From positions 1-32,525 of the forward strand of contig JAHIVL010000049.1 in the NCBI GenBank assembly GCA_018816485.1: DNA of 32,525 nucleotides, in the 5' to 3' direction. This document shows positions 23,475 through 30,864 of the stretch, one piece after another; the first letter of the stretch is position 1; each line of letters opens with the position of its first letter. Source of the DNA: Patescibacteria group bacterium (lineage in GTDB: Bacteria > Patescibacteriota > Microgenomatia > UBA1400 > PJMF01). A program made the translations under genes and the position numbers. The notes beneath the pieces were generated by a model. That model searched no databases. It was not told where the DNA came from and was given only the letters and a program-made list of their open reading frames with translations.

Positions 23475-24800
23475 TTATTTCTTTACGGTTTCATTTTCTT
23501 CAATATTTGCGTCAATTGTTAATCCTGGATATATTATTGAATTTTTTCCAATTAGTACTCCAGGCATTGTATTAGTTCTAATACCAATTTGAACATTACT
23601 ACCTGTAATGACTCCTAAACTTTTTCGTTTGCTATCGATCATTTTGCCTTTAATTTTTACTTTTACACCATTTCGATCAAATCTTTTGTTAGCGGTGATG
23701 AGTCCCGCTCCAACACGGGTTGAAGATCCAAGTATGGAATCGCTAATATATCCATAATGCATGGTTGTATTTTCAAAGAATATACATCTTACTACTTCGG
23801 TGTTTGCTCCAATGGTGCAACCTTCTTCAATTGAGCTTCCTCTAATAAATGAGTAGTCACCAACAAACACATTTCTTCCGATATAACATGGCCCAACTAT
23901 TTTGGTATAATCGCCAATTTTTGCAGTATCTTCGATTATTATTGGTCCATTGGAATCATCGATAATTGAAGTTTTGGAGATTTTTGCACTTTCAGAAATT
24001 GAGGTTCTTTTTTGTTGTATGATTTTTCCAAAAGCACTAAAAATTTGCCAAGGATACTTGAGACTGAAATTTTCTTTAGTGTTTTCTAGCCAAGTTATTT
24101 TGGATTTGTTTGCATACTTTGTAATAGCTGTTTCTAATGAATACTCTTTTTCAGGAGTATTGATTAGTTCACTGGTAAAATTATTGTCAAAAAGATAAAT
24201 ACTGTTAACTTTGAGATGATCTATTTTTTTTGAGTTTCTTTTAGGCAAAACAGTTATTCCTAGTTTTTCAGTTATGCCTATAACCTCTTCATAATTATCA
24301 GGATTTAAGTCTAAGATCCCGTACATTTCTGGTGATTTTGTTTGGGTAGCTGATAGTACGCAGCTTGCATCACTTGATTGTTTCTTTTGCCAAAGTTCTT
24401 GAGCAATTTCACCTAAGTTAAGGTGATATGGTGAGGCCAAAATAAAAGAATCACTTGCGAGATCTGAAAAAAATTCTTTTGTAGTAAGTAAGGCATCCCC
24501 CATGCCTTTGGCTTTTTTTTGCAAGACTACTTCAATGTTTAGCCCAAGTTTGGAGGCAAGATTATTTTCTTTGAGATATTTACTAAAACCTTTATCATTA
24601 AAATCTTTTTGAGAAACGACGACGATAATTTTTTCACCTGTTCCGGCAAGACCAAATTCGTATTTTTTGAGATTTTCCAACGCTCTGACAAACATTGGTT
24701 TGCCAGCAAGTGAGAGGAAGCCTTTATGAGTTTCAGTATTTATTGGGAAAAACCTAGAGTTTTCGCCTCCGGCAACAATTATTATAGTTGGTTTGTTCAT
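23475..24800 (-). CDS. Sugar-1-phosphate nucleotidyltransferase with left-handed beta-helix domain
   Basis: The 441-aa protein has an N-terminal nucleotidyltransferase fold (IIIVAGGENSRFFPI, then HKGFLSLAGKPM) and, from about residue 255, hexapeptide repeats of a left-handed beta-helix (IIEDTAKIGDYTKIVG, IGRNVFVGDYSFIRG). It resembles GlmU and the two-domain archaeal sugar-nucleotide synthases. A sugar-1-P plus NTP reaction giving an NDP-sugar is expected; with PMM/PGM and PGI/PMI next to it, mannose-1-P or glucose-1-P is likely. The second domain may be an acyltransferase or only structural. The start ATG lies inside a sequence matching the AAAGTATGA motif discussed in the findings. Confidence 0.83.
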   Translation of the reverse strand: MNKPTIIIVAGGENSRFFPINTETHKGFLSLAGKPMFVRALENLKKYEFGLAGTGEKIIVVVSQKDFNDKGFSKYLKENNLASKLGLNIEVVLQKKAKGMGDALLTTKEFFSDLASDSFILASPYHLNLGEIAQELWQKKQSSDASCVLSATQTKSPEMYGILDLNPDNYEEVIGITEKLGITVLPKRNSKKIDHLKVNSIYLFDNNFTSELINTPEKEYSLETAITKYANKSKITWLENTKENFSLKYPWQIFSAFGKIIQQKRTSISESAKISKTSIIDDSNGPIIIEDTAKIGDYTKIVGPCYIGRNVFVGDYSFIRGSSIEEGCTIGANTEVVRCIFFENTTMHYGYISDSILGSSTRVGAGLITANKRFDRNGVKVKIKGKMIDSKRKSLGVITGSNVQIGIRTNTMPGVLIGKNSIIYPGLTIDANIEENETVKK

Positions 24801-24867
24801 ACTTTTATTCTACTCTATAGATGCTTTTTTTTCACCGACTTAAGTTCGCAATGGAATACTTAATTTC

Positions 24868-26289
24868 TCAATCAAGCGCATGCGTATTCACACCCTTAGT
24901 CCAGTCAATTTCTGGGTATTTTTTGAGCATGGTATTAAGAATTTTTTTCATGTTGTCATACTGTTTTTGAGTTTTTCCCTCAAACTTTACAGTGATATAA
25001 GGGCCATTTTGTGATGCTCGAATAATCGCCATTTCATTTTTTGTATCCATACGAATGCCATCGATATCAATATATTTTGCATCAGGCCACTGTTTTTTGA
25101 ATTCTGATTTAATTTTTGTTTGAATAAATTCAAACTTAATTTCATCAGCCAATCCAAATTTTATTTCTGGGCTACTGATGTATTTTGGTAGTTTTCCGGC
25201 AGCTTGCGAAACTGTTTGGTTAGTTCTTTCTAAATATTGCAATAATCTTAAACTTGCATATGCACCATCATCATGACCATAGAAATTGTCCATAAAAAAG
25301 ATATGGCCAGAAAGTTCGCCACCGAAGGGAGCTCTCACTTCTCTTAATTTTGCTTTTATAAATGAGTGACCAGTCATCCACATTATTGGTTCACCACCAG
25401 ATTTCTCGATTGCTTCGGTTACCTGTCTTGAACAAAGAGTGTTGTAAACAATTTTTGAACCTGGCAGAGTATCCAATACATCTTGAGAAAATAAAGCGAC
25501 GATTGAATCCATCCACAGAACTTGTCCTTTTTCATCAACAACCGCCATTCTGTCGCCATCGGTGTCATAAGCAAAACCAATATCTGCTCCTGCTTTTTTC
25601 ACACCTTCTGCCAATCTTTCTAGTACTTTAATTTCTGTAGGATCTGGAACGCCCATAGGAAAGTTTCCATCTAATTCGGTGTTTTGTTCAACAGTTTCAC
25701 AGCCTGCGCTTCTAAAAATTTCTGGATAAAATTTTCCAGAAACAGTGTTACAAGCTTCAATTACAACTTTCCATTTTTTCTTTAAGTTAAAGTGTTTTAA
25801 AATATCAGCTTTGTAGGCTGGAAAAATATCACGTTCTCTGTTTGTGCCTTTTCCTTCTGAAAATTCACCATTATTACAAATTTCTCTTAGATTCTGAATT
25901 TCTTCAGTAATCATAGTATCCGAATATCCTACTCCAAGTTTGAGTCCATTATATTCTTTGGGGTTGTGAGAGGCGGTAATCATGGCTCCACCTTTAGTTT
26001 TAAATTCATAACAGGAGAAATACACAATTTGACTAAGTGAAAGTCCTAAATCAATCGTATCAATTCCTCCATCATTTAGACCAGTAATAAATGCTTTTGA
26101 ATATATTTCTCCGGTCAGACGATTGTCTCTGCCAATAGTAGCTTCTTTGATTCTTCTTTTATGTAAAAATGTTGCGTAGCCTCTGCCTAGGGTGTAGTAA
26201 ACATCTTCGTTCAAATCTATATCTGCAATACCTCTTATATCGTATCCTCTGAATATTTGAGGGTTAATATTTTTGATTATTTTATACAT
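24868..26289 (-). CDS. Phosphomannomutase/phosphoglucomutase
   Basis: This alpha-D-phosphohexomutase converts hexose-6-P to hexose-1-P. It shows the phosphoserine loop TASHNPKEYNGLK, the metal loop AYDTDGDRM, the sugar-binding GGELSGHIFF and a C-terminal phosphate-binding domain (IIRASQNGPYITVKFEG). The track begins at an ATG at 26310, but the ATG at 26287-26289 (MYKIIKNINPQIFRGYDIRG) has AAAGGA just upstream and fits the family, giving 473 aa. It is the first gene of the sugar-nucleotide cluster; the next gene follows after 67 bp. The promoter carries a tandem 10-bp repeat that also occurs in front of the RHH-fusion gene at 30865. Confidence 0.92.
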   Translation of the reverse strand: MYKIIKNINPQIFRGYDIRGIADIDLNEDVYYTLGRGYATFLHKRRIKEATIGRDNRLTGEIYSKAFITGLNDGGIDTIDLGLSLSQIVYFSCYEFKTKGGAMITASHNPKEYNGLKLGVGYSDTMITEEIQNLREICNNGEFSEGKGTNRERDIFPAYKADILKHFNLKKKWKVVIEACNTVSGKFYPEIFRSAGCETVEQNTELDGNFPMGVPDPTEIKVLERLAEGVKKAGADIGFAYDTDGDRMAVVDEKGQVLWMDSIVALFSQDVLDTLPGSKIVYNTLCSRQVTEAIEKSGGEPIMWMTGHSFIKAKLREVRAPFGGELSGHIFFMDNFYGHDDGAYASLRLLQYLERTNQTVSQAAGKLPKYISSPEIKFGLADEIKFEFIQTKIKSEFKKQWPDAKYIDIDGIRMDTKNEMAIIRASQNGPYITVKFEGKTQKQYDNMKKILNTMLKKYPEIDWTKGVNTHALD

Positions 26290-26329
26290 TTTTCCTTTCG
26301 ATATTTGCATTTGTTTTGATCACATAAAA

Positions 26330-26357
26330 AGTATACCCCAAAAAGTGCAAGTAACAA
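26330..26357 (-). promoter_or_regulatory. Promoter of the phosphomannomutase gene
   Basis: On the minus strand TTGTTA (26352-26357) and TATACT (26330-26335) are spaced by 16 bp, giving a leader of about 10-35 nt depending on the start chosen. The tandem operator repeats begin at the -35 box. Confidence 0.55.
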
Positions 26358-26375
26358 AGTATGATAAAGTATGAT
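26356..26375. promoter_or_regulatory. Tandem operator AAAGTATGAT x2 upstream of phosphomannomutase
   Basis: Two exact copies of AAAGTATGAT lie head to tail (26356-26365, 26366-26375), one helical turn apart, touching the -35 box. The same tandem occurs at 30813-30832 in front of a gene for a ribbon-helix-helix protein, the class of regulator that binds short tandem half-sites. Confidence 0.7.
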
Positions 26376-26396
26376 TTTTGCTAATCTTTATTAAAC

Positions 26397-27095
26397 TTAC
26401 ATCTTTAAACTTAAAAGGTCAAGCATAGCAACTGTATCAATAAGCGACGTTGATGTTTTTTGTTTTATGTCAATTTCTAAAAGCTCTTTATACACATCTA
26501 AAAGTTCATGAAGACTAAAATTTGAAGCTTGTTTGTTGAGTTTGACAATCATAAATGGAGCTCCTTTTACTACTCCTCCCGATTTAACTTCAATTAACAT
26601 TCTCATCTGTCTTACTAACATTAAAAAACAAAAGAACTCACCGTCTGTCTCAATTGTCGAATGAAGCAGTTGAAGTTTTTTTTGATTATTCCCTGGAGTT
26701 CCAAGTGAGTCGAGCCAGGTAAACAGTGTTTTGCTAATTTTAAATTCAAAGTCAATAAAACTTGACTGATTAGATTCATTGGAAATTTTTCCTAACATGG
26801 TTTTTGTCAGTGACCTTTTTTCCCATAAAACAATGTCATGAATTTGTGGTTTTGAGATGAGTTCAATAAGGTTTTTTTTCTTTTTGGAGACTGGTAGTGA
26901 ATGCAATTCCTCAATAATAATTCTTTTTGATGTACCAAAAAGATCATTAGCTCCTAAAGCTTCCTCTAGATTTGCTTCTGTGAGTTGTTTGGCTTCCAAA
27001 CGAATTATTTCTTGATTCTTGCTTTTTTTATCATCAATAACTTCAACTAATTTTTGTCTGGAATTTGTGGTATTTTCTCCATGAATAATAATCAT
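26397..27095 (-). CDS. DNA polymerase III delta subunit-like protein (HolA family)
   Basis: The 232-aa protein starts MIIIHGENTTNSRQKL and has the divergent AAA+-like N-terminal fold of clamp-loader delta, with the LFGTSKRIIIEEL segment typical of this family. A helical C-terminal domain follows (LLHSTIETDGEFFCFLMLVRQMRMLIEVKSG, then a stretch ending in QKTSTSLIDTVAMLDLL). Delta opens the sliding clamp and does not need ATP. It is about 100 residues shorter than E. coli HolA, as often seen in reduced genomes. It is the last gene of a three-gene operon, 13 bp behind the YgjP-like gene. Confidence is moderate because the family diverges strongly. Confidence 0.7.
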   Translation of the reverse strand: MIIIHGENTTNSRQKLVEVIDDKKSKNQEIIRLEAKQLTEANLEEALGANDLFGTSKRIIIEELHSLPVSKKKKNLIELISKPQIHDIVLWEKRSLTKTMLGKISNESNQSSFIDFEFKISKTLFTWLDSLGTPGNNQKKLQLLHSTIETDGEFFCFLMLVRQMRMLIEVKSGGVVKGAPFMIVKLNKQASNFSLHELLDVYKELLEIDIKQKTSTSLIDTVAMLDLLSLKM

Positions 27096-27108
27096 AATTT
27101 TTCTGATT

Positions 27109-27831
27109 TTAATCTAAGCTCAAGCCATTTCTTTTTAACCAACTCCGGTGGTTCAAATACTTAGGATCATATTTTTTAACCAACCCCCAAAAGTCTTTTG
27201 AATGGTTCATATGAACGAGATGTGAGAGCTCATGTATTATTACATAATCTATTATGGTTGTGTCAAAATGAACTAATCTCCAGTTAAAGTTAAGATTTCT
27301 TTGATTGCTGCAACTCCCCCATCTAGTTTTTTGTTTTCTCAAAGTAATATTTTTAAAGCTTAAGTTCATTCTCTTACCAAGCTCATAAGTTCTTTTGACT
27401 ATGTAGTGACTAGCTGTGCTTTTTAGAAAATTATCAACTTTTGTTTGAAACCTTTTTTCTAAATCCTGCTTATGTTTAATGGTCTCTTCATTTATTATCC
27501 TAGTGTTTTTTAGCGGGGTTAAAGGATTAAATATTAATTTCTCCCCTATCACATGTATTCCTGACTTTGTTGTATCTGAAAAAGCGATTTCTTTTTGATA
27601 CTTTTTTCCAAAAATAAATAAGTGTGTAGTTGAATCAAATTTTTTTGTCTGATTTGCTTTTTTAATTGCTTTAATAATCCACTTTTCATTTTTTTTAACG
27701 AACTGATCAATGACAAATTTTGGAATATATTTTGGTGAAGTCACGATAATTTTTCCACTTCGATCAATACTAAGTTTGAGAGATTTGGAGCGTTTATTAG
27801 TTTTATGTAGGTATTCGAACGAAAAGTTCAT
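27109..27831 (-). CDS. YgjP-like (DUF45) zinc metallopeptidase
   Basis: The 240-aa protein has the zinc motif HELSHLVHMNHSKDFW near its C-terminus, preceded by RWGSCSNQRNLNFNWRLVH. This is the hallmark of the YgjP/DUF45 family, related to SprT/WLM proteases. Members are soluble putative proteases; the physiological substrate is poorly known. No signal peptide is seen. The start ATG overlaps the stop of the upstream membrane-protein gene by one base (TAATG), so the two are coupled. Confidence 0.85.
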   Translation of the reverse strand: MNFSFEYLHKTNKRSKSLKLSIDRSGKIIVTSPKYIPKFVIDQFVKKNEKWIIKAIKKANQTKKFDSTTHLFIFGKKYQKEIAFSDTTKSGIHVIGEKLIFNPLTPLKNTRIINEETIKHKQDLEKRFQTKVDNFLKSTASHYIVKRTYELGKRMNLSFKNITLRKQKTRWGSCSNQRNLNFNWRLVHFDTTIIDYVIIHELSHLVHMNHSKDFWGLVKKYDPKYLNHRSWLKRNGLSLD

Positions 27832-28340
27832 TAAAAAGAGTTGATAAATATATTCAATAAATCAAATTGTATCAGAGTTTGCTGAATATACTTTGTTCCA
27901 ATAATTAGAATAGTGGCGATAAAGAGATCGATGTTATGAGCGGTTGTTTCTTCAGTTTTATTAAGTCTAAAAGCCATAAAGATATTGATTAAAGTTGTGA
28001 AGGCTACAATTACGGCCAAAGCGATGACGCTGTTAACCTCTTCAACTTGAACTTGATGTAAGTCTAGTTGCTGCTCTAATTTTTTAAAGTCTATAGCAAT
28101 GAATCTAATGGATTCCCAGATACCAACTAAACCATAAATCGAGAGTAAAACTACGGCAATTCTATGCCACCAGTGATAAAATTGTTTAGAAAATTTTTGT
28201 TTTTCATGAGGGTGCACCTCTTGATGTGGTGGAATTCTTGAATTAACTGGTGTAACTGGAGATGCGAATCCATGTACTTTTAAAACTGTGTTTTCAGTTG
28301 TTTTTGGCGTTGATTTAACTTCTTTTTCTGCAAGTATCAT
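27831..28340 (-). CDS. Small membrane protein of unknown function
   Basis: I do not recognise this 169-aa protein. A Pro/His-rich N-terminal cytoplasmic-looking region of about 50 residues (SRIPPHQEVHPHEKQKF) is followed by three hydrophobic helices, around WHRIAVVLLSIYGLVGIWE, VNSVIALAVIVAFTTLINIFMAF and IDLFIATILIIGTKYI. The gene starts a minus-strand operon with the YgjP-like peptidase and the HolA-like gene. An AGG triplet near the ATG may serve as a ribosome site. Confidence 0.6.
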   Translation of the reverse strand: MILAEKEVKSTPKTTENTVLKVHGFASPVTPVNSRIPPHQEVHPHEKQKFSKQFYHWWHRIAVVLLSIYGLVGIWESIRFIAIDFKKLEQQLDLHQVQVEEVNSVIALAVIVAFTTLINIFMAFRLNKTEETTAHNIDLFIATILIIGTKYIQQTLIQFDLLNIFINSF

Positions 28341-28392
28341 TTACCTATCTTATAAAAAAATAATACCCTTAGCAATAGGCTACTCTCTGGTG

Positions 28393-28398
28393 TAAAAT
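28393..28398 (+). promoter_or_regulatory. -10 element of the tRNA-Leu gene
   Basis: TAAAAT at 28393-28398 lies 15 bases before the first tRNA base, a normal distance for a tRNA promoter with a short leader. Confidence 0.4.
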
Positions 28399-28413
28399 AT
28401 CTTTGTTAAACGT

Positions 28414-28495
28414 GCCGAAGTGGCGGAATTGGTATACGCGCACGGCTTAGAACCGTGTGGAGCAATCCTTGGAGGTTCAAGTCCTCTCTTCGGCA
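28414..28495 (+). tRNA. tRNA-Leu, anticodon UAG
   Basis: The sequence folds as a type II tRNA. The acceptor is GCCGAAG paired with CTTCGGC and discriminator A. The anticodon arm is CACGG-CTTAGAA-CCGTG with anticodon TAG. A variable arm (GGAgcaaTCC) and T arm GGAGG-TTCAAGT-CCTCT follow. The long variable arm and the UAG anticodon both specify leucine. CCA is not encoded (the 3' end continues ACA). It is the only RNA gene I find in the window. Confidence 0.95.
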
Positions 28496-28500
28496 CAAGG

Positions 28501-28645
28501 TGAGCGCAAAGCGCGAGAAGCTAGCCTGGGGTAGAAGGTGAAGAAGGTGAATTGCGAAGCAAGAGAAGCTAGCCTGGGCTATTGCAAAGCAAGAGAAGCT
28601 AGCCTGGGGTAGAAGGTGAATTGCAGAGCGCGAGAAGCCAGCCTA
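28501..28645 (+). repeat. Four degenerate repeats with mini-hairpins next to tRNA-Leu
   Basis: The core GAGAAGCTAGCCTGG occurs at 28515, 28563 and 28593, and as a diverged copy at 28632. Each is preceded by a small hairpin whose arms vary together: GCGC-AAA-GCGC, TTGC-GAA-GCAA, TTGC-AAA-GCAA, and a diverged TTGC-AGA-GCGC. Spacing is 48, 30 and 39 bp. Reading frames are interrupted by TAG at matching places, so it is not an obvious protein. Confidence 0.85.
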
Positions 28646-28683
28646 TTTGGTTTGAGTGAATAATATCAATATAATTTCCCCAC

Positions 28684-28724
28684 AAAAAAATCCGCTCATT
28701 TCAGCAACAGAAACTAAAAGCGGA
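28684..28724 (-). terminator. Intrinsic terminator for minus-strand transcripts
   Basis: On the minus strand TCCGCT...AGCGGA is followed by seven Ts. An inner TTTC/GAAA pairing can extend the stem. It lies about 125 bp after the stop of the lysozyme-fold gene and would end its transcript. Confidence 0.65.
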
Positions 28725-28733
28725 ATCTTTTGT

Positions 28734-28771
28734 CTCAGAACGAAGTTCCCGGTGAGGAAAAACCTTCTGAG
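28734..28771. other. Compact multi-stem inverted-repeat element
   Basis: CTCAGAA and TTCTGAG (28734-28740, 28765-28771) pair around two smaller hairpins, GAAC-GAA-GTTC (sharing the GAA) and GGT-N8-ACC. It could be a small structured RNA or part of the 3' region of the neighbouring gene. I match it to no known family. Confidence 0.4.
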
Positions 28772-28778
28772 GTAAATG

Positions 28779-28846
28779 TATAATAACTTATTATTATAAG
28801 CTTGTCAATAGTAATCAAAATAGATCTAAACTTTTTGGTTACTATT
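28779..28846. repeat. AT-rich palindrome and 14-bp hairpin at the 3' end of the lysozyme-fold gene
   Basis: TATAATAA-CTTA-TTATTATA (28779-28798) is followed by AATAGTAATCAAAA paired with TTTTGGTTACTATT (28807-28820, 28833-28846; 13 of 14 Watson-Crick, one wobble on the plus strand). The second hairpin abuts the stop codon at 28848. It may protect the 3' end or aid termination. Confidence 0.6.
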
Positions 28847-28847
28847 A

Positions 28848-29600
28848 TTAATCAATAATGAGCGATTTTCCAGATTCAGTTGTGTCGACAAATTCTAGTA
28901 AATCAGTATTTTCTTTCAATTTTATGCCAGAGCTTCGATCATCGTAGCGCATTTCTGTCATCCATTGATTAACTGACTCTGCCCAACTTCCATCACTTGG
29001 TGGAGTGTATTTTTTCATGATTTTATAAGGAGTATCCAGGCCGATATCTATGTAATTCTTTTTTAAGGTTTTTGCTGCTTGTTCAAAGTTAGCTTCAAAA
29101 CTTGGAAACATAGTTACCTTTTTGCCATAAACTCCAAAACCTAAACAATTGTACGATTCGACGACATTACCATTTTTATCAAGTGGTCTAGGTGTGCTGA
29201 CACACAAGTTACTCTCTTGCATCGCAATTGCTGGTAATAATCTGAAATCCAAATTATACTCATCTGCTAACTCAACAAAAAACTTCCCAAAGTAGTCTTC
29301 TGGTACAAGTGGGTGATCGAGTTTCCTCACTCCTAGTGGCTTTGGAGTGTTATATCTTTTTAGAAAATTGGCAACAATAACTGCTCTCGCATCTTCTGAT
29401 TCAGAAATGGTTGTAGCTCCGAGAATCTCGGCACTTTCCTCTGCTCTATTTCTACTAGTAATTAAGACATTATTTTCATATTTATTTTTTTCAAAAAGAG
29501 AGATAATATTTTCTTGATAGAAAGTAAATCCGGCCACAGTAGTAAAAACTACTCCAACAGAAAGTAAACACCAAGCTAATACAAAAAATACAGATTTCAT
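28848..29600 (-). CDS. Membrane-anchored lysozyme-fold (transglycosylase/glucosaminidase-like) protein
   Basis: The 250-aa protein has one N-terminal membrane helix (about 5-27), a linker, and a lysozyme-like domain. That domain has the predicted catalytic Glu in LLPAIAMQESNLC, the NCLGFGVYG and MFPSFEANFEQAAKTL motifs, and the closing KYTPPSDGSWAESVNQWM. It most likely cuts or senses peptidoglycan outside the membrane. Four hydrophobic residues before the Glu and the NCxGxG turn are typical of the SLT/glucosaminidase superfamily; exact bond specificity is unknown. A TATACT box lies 13 bp before the ATG. It is divergent from a secreted glycosidase, suggesting an envelope-related pair. Confidence 0.72.
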   Translation of the reverse strand: MKSVFFVLAWCLLSVGVVFTTVAGFTFYQENIISLFEKNKYENNVLITSRNRAEESAEILGATTISESEDARAVIVANFLKRYNTPKPLGVRKLDHPLVPEDYFGKFFVELADEYNLDFRLLPAIAMQESNLCVSTPRPLDKNGNVVESYNCLGFGVYGKKVTMFPSFEANFEQAAKTLKKNYIDIGLDTPYKIMKKYTPPSDGSWAESVNQWMTEMRYDDRSSGIKLKENTDLLEFVDTTESGKSLIID

Positions 29601-29675
29601 AGTTAATGTGTTTAGTATACCAAATTATACATTAAATTATGTGTTAATTGACATTTTAGTCTGGAAATGGTATCC

Positions 29676-29689
29676 TATAATATTGAATG
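29676..29689 (+). promoter_or_regulatory. TATAAT box 5 nt before the GH-A gene start
   Basis: TATAAT (29676-29681) ends five bases before the ATG at 29687, so the message is predicted leaderless. A TTGACA at 29648-29653 is too far (22 bp) for a normal -35 spacing. Confidence 0.55.
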
Positions 29690-30769
29690 ATCATGAAAAA
29701 GTTATTAGTTTCTTTTATCTTAATTTTTTTAACACTTCTGCAAAGTGCTGGTTGTGTACAGGCTTTTGATACTTCAAAATTAGGAGTCCATATCCTTAGC
29801 ATTTATGAACTTGATGATGCAAAAAAATTAGTAACTCTAGCGGATGACGTGCTGGGTACAAATACTGAAGTTAAAATCGGAGTAGGCACTGAAAAAAACA
29901 CCGAATTAGTTCCCCAAGCAAATTTTGATTATCAAAACTGGAACTATGTAACTATTCCGCTTACTTTAGATGATGTCAAAAGCAATAAAGAACTCGAGTG
30001 GCAACTTTTTTTTGACAATGCTAAAAGATTAAAATTAATCCCAATTGTTCGTCTTACAACTGAATATGCTCCAGAGAGTAGCTTTTGGTTAGTGCCAAAT
30101 AGAAAGCAAATCATTGAGCAAATTAATTTTTTATCAAAACTAAGTTGGCCAACTAAAAAGAAACACATTATTGTTTACAACGAGGTTAATCACGCCTCCG
30201 AATGGGGTGGGCGCGTAGATCCTGAGGGATATTCGAATGTTCTAAAGTTTGCCAGTTCGTGGGCTCATACTGAGGAAACAAACTTTGTAGTTCTGCCTGC
30301 GGCAATGGACTTAGTAGCTCCGAATGGTAAGAGTACCTTGGAGGCTTTCAATTATTTGAATCAAATGTACGATTTAGATCCAGAAGTTTTTTCTTATATT
30401 GATGTCTGGAATTCTCACTCTTACCCAAATCCAGGATTTATCGGTTCGCCGACAAGTTATGGGAAAACTTCAATGAGAGGATTTCAATACGAACTTAATT
30501 TTTTGAAGTACAAAACTGGCAAAGATTATCAAGTAATGATTACAGAAACTGGCTGGAAAGCAACACTCGCAAATTCTCGGTGGCTTGAATCTTATTACAC
30601 ATATTCGATGCAACATATTTGGTCAGATGATCGTGTGATTGCTGTGACACCATTTTTATTAAAAGGATCTCCTGGTCCATTTTCTAATTTTAGTTTTTAT
30701 GATGAGAATGAGCAACCAACTGCACAATATAGCGCTTATCAAAACGCAATCAAAAAAATTGATTCTTGA
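29687..30769 (+). CDS. Secreted glycoside hydrolase of clan GH-A type
   Basis: The 360-aa protein begins with a signal peptide (KKLLVSFILIFLTLLQSAGC); Cys23 could be a lipoprotein cysteine, although the lipobox is not ideal. The rest reads as a TIM barrel with the clan GH-A pair: acid/base Glu166 in VYNEVNH after a beta strand, and nucleophile Glu287 in MITETGW. A WNSHSYPN segment between them fits the substrate-binding His/Tyr loop. The clan is clear but the family number and sugar are not. ATG ATC ATG gives two possible starts (29687, 29693). It could trim envelope or host polysaccharide. Confidence 0.75.
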   Translation: MIMKKLLVSFILIFLTLLQSAGCVQAFDTSKLGVHILSIYELDDAKKLVTLADDVLGTNTEVKIGVGTEKNTELVPQANFDYQNWNYVTIPLTLDDVKSNKELEWQLFFDNAKRLKLIPIVRLTTEYAPESSFWLVPNRKQIIEQINFLSKLSWPTKKKHIIVYNEVNHASEWGGRVDPEGYSNVLKFASSWAHTEETNFVVLPAAMDLVAPNGKSTLEAFNYLNQMYDLDPEVFSYIDVWNSHSYPNPGFIGSPTSYGKTSMRGFQYELNFLKYKTGKDYQVMITETGWKATLANSRWLESYYTYSMQHIWSDDRVIAVTPFLLKGSPGPFSNFSFYDENEQPTAQYSAYQNAIKKIDS

Positions 30770-30790
30770 GTTTTCTTAAACATTTTTTAG

Positions 30791-30832
30791 ATACTTTTTA
30801 AACAATACTTCAAAAGTATGAAAAAGTATGAT
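30791..30832. promoter_or_regulatory. Operator cluster upstream of the RHH-fusion gene
   Basis: AAAGTATGAA (30813-30822) and AAAGTATGAT (30823-30832) are tandem with a 10-bp period. Upstream are two inverted half-sites, ATACTT at 30791-30796 and 30805-30810. The last copy overlaps TATGAT, a possible -10 box, so binding would repress. The same 10-mer tandem lies upstream of the phosphomannomutase gene. Confidence 0.7.
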
Positions 30833-30864
30833 AATTTAAGTTGTATCAAAAATTTCATTAACTC

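Noticed and set aside
28515-28650. Repeat-encoded peptide (KAREASLG repeated in one frame)
   Set aside because: The frame is interrupted by TAG at matching positions and has no start; multiples of 3 in the spacing may be chance.
28496-28680. CRISPR-like array after the tRNA
   Set aside because: Repeats are degenerate, spacing is irregular (48, 30, 39 bp) with no spacer-like unique sequences, and no cas gene is present.
29648-29653. TTGACA as -35 box for the GH-A gene
   Set aside because: The distance to TATAAT is 22 bp, too long for a standard sigma-70-type promoter.
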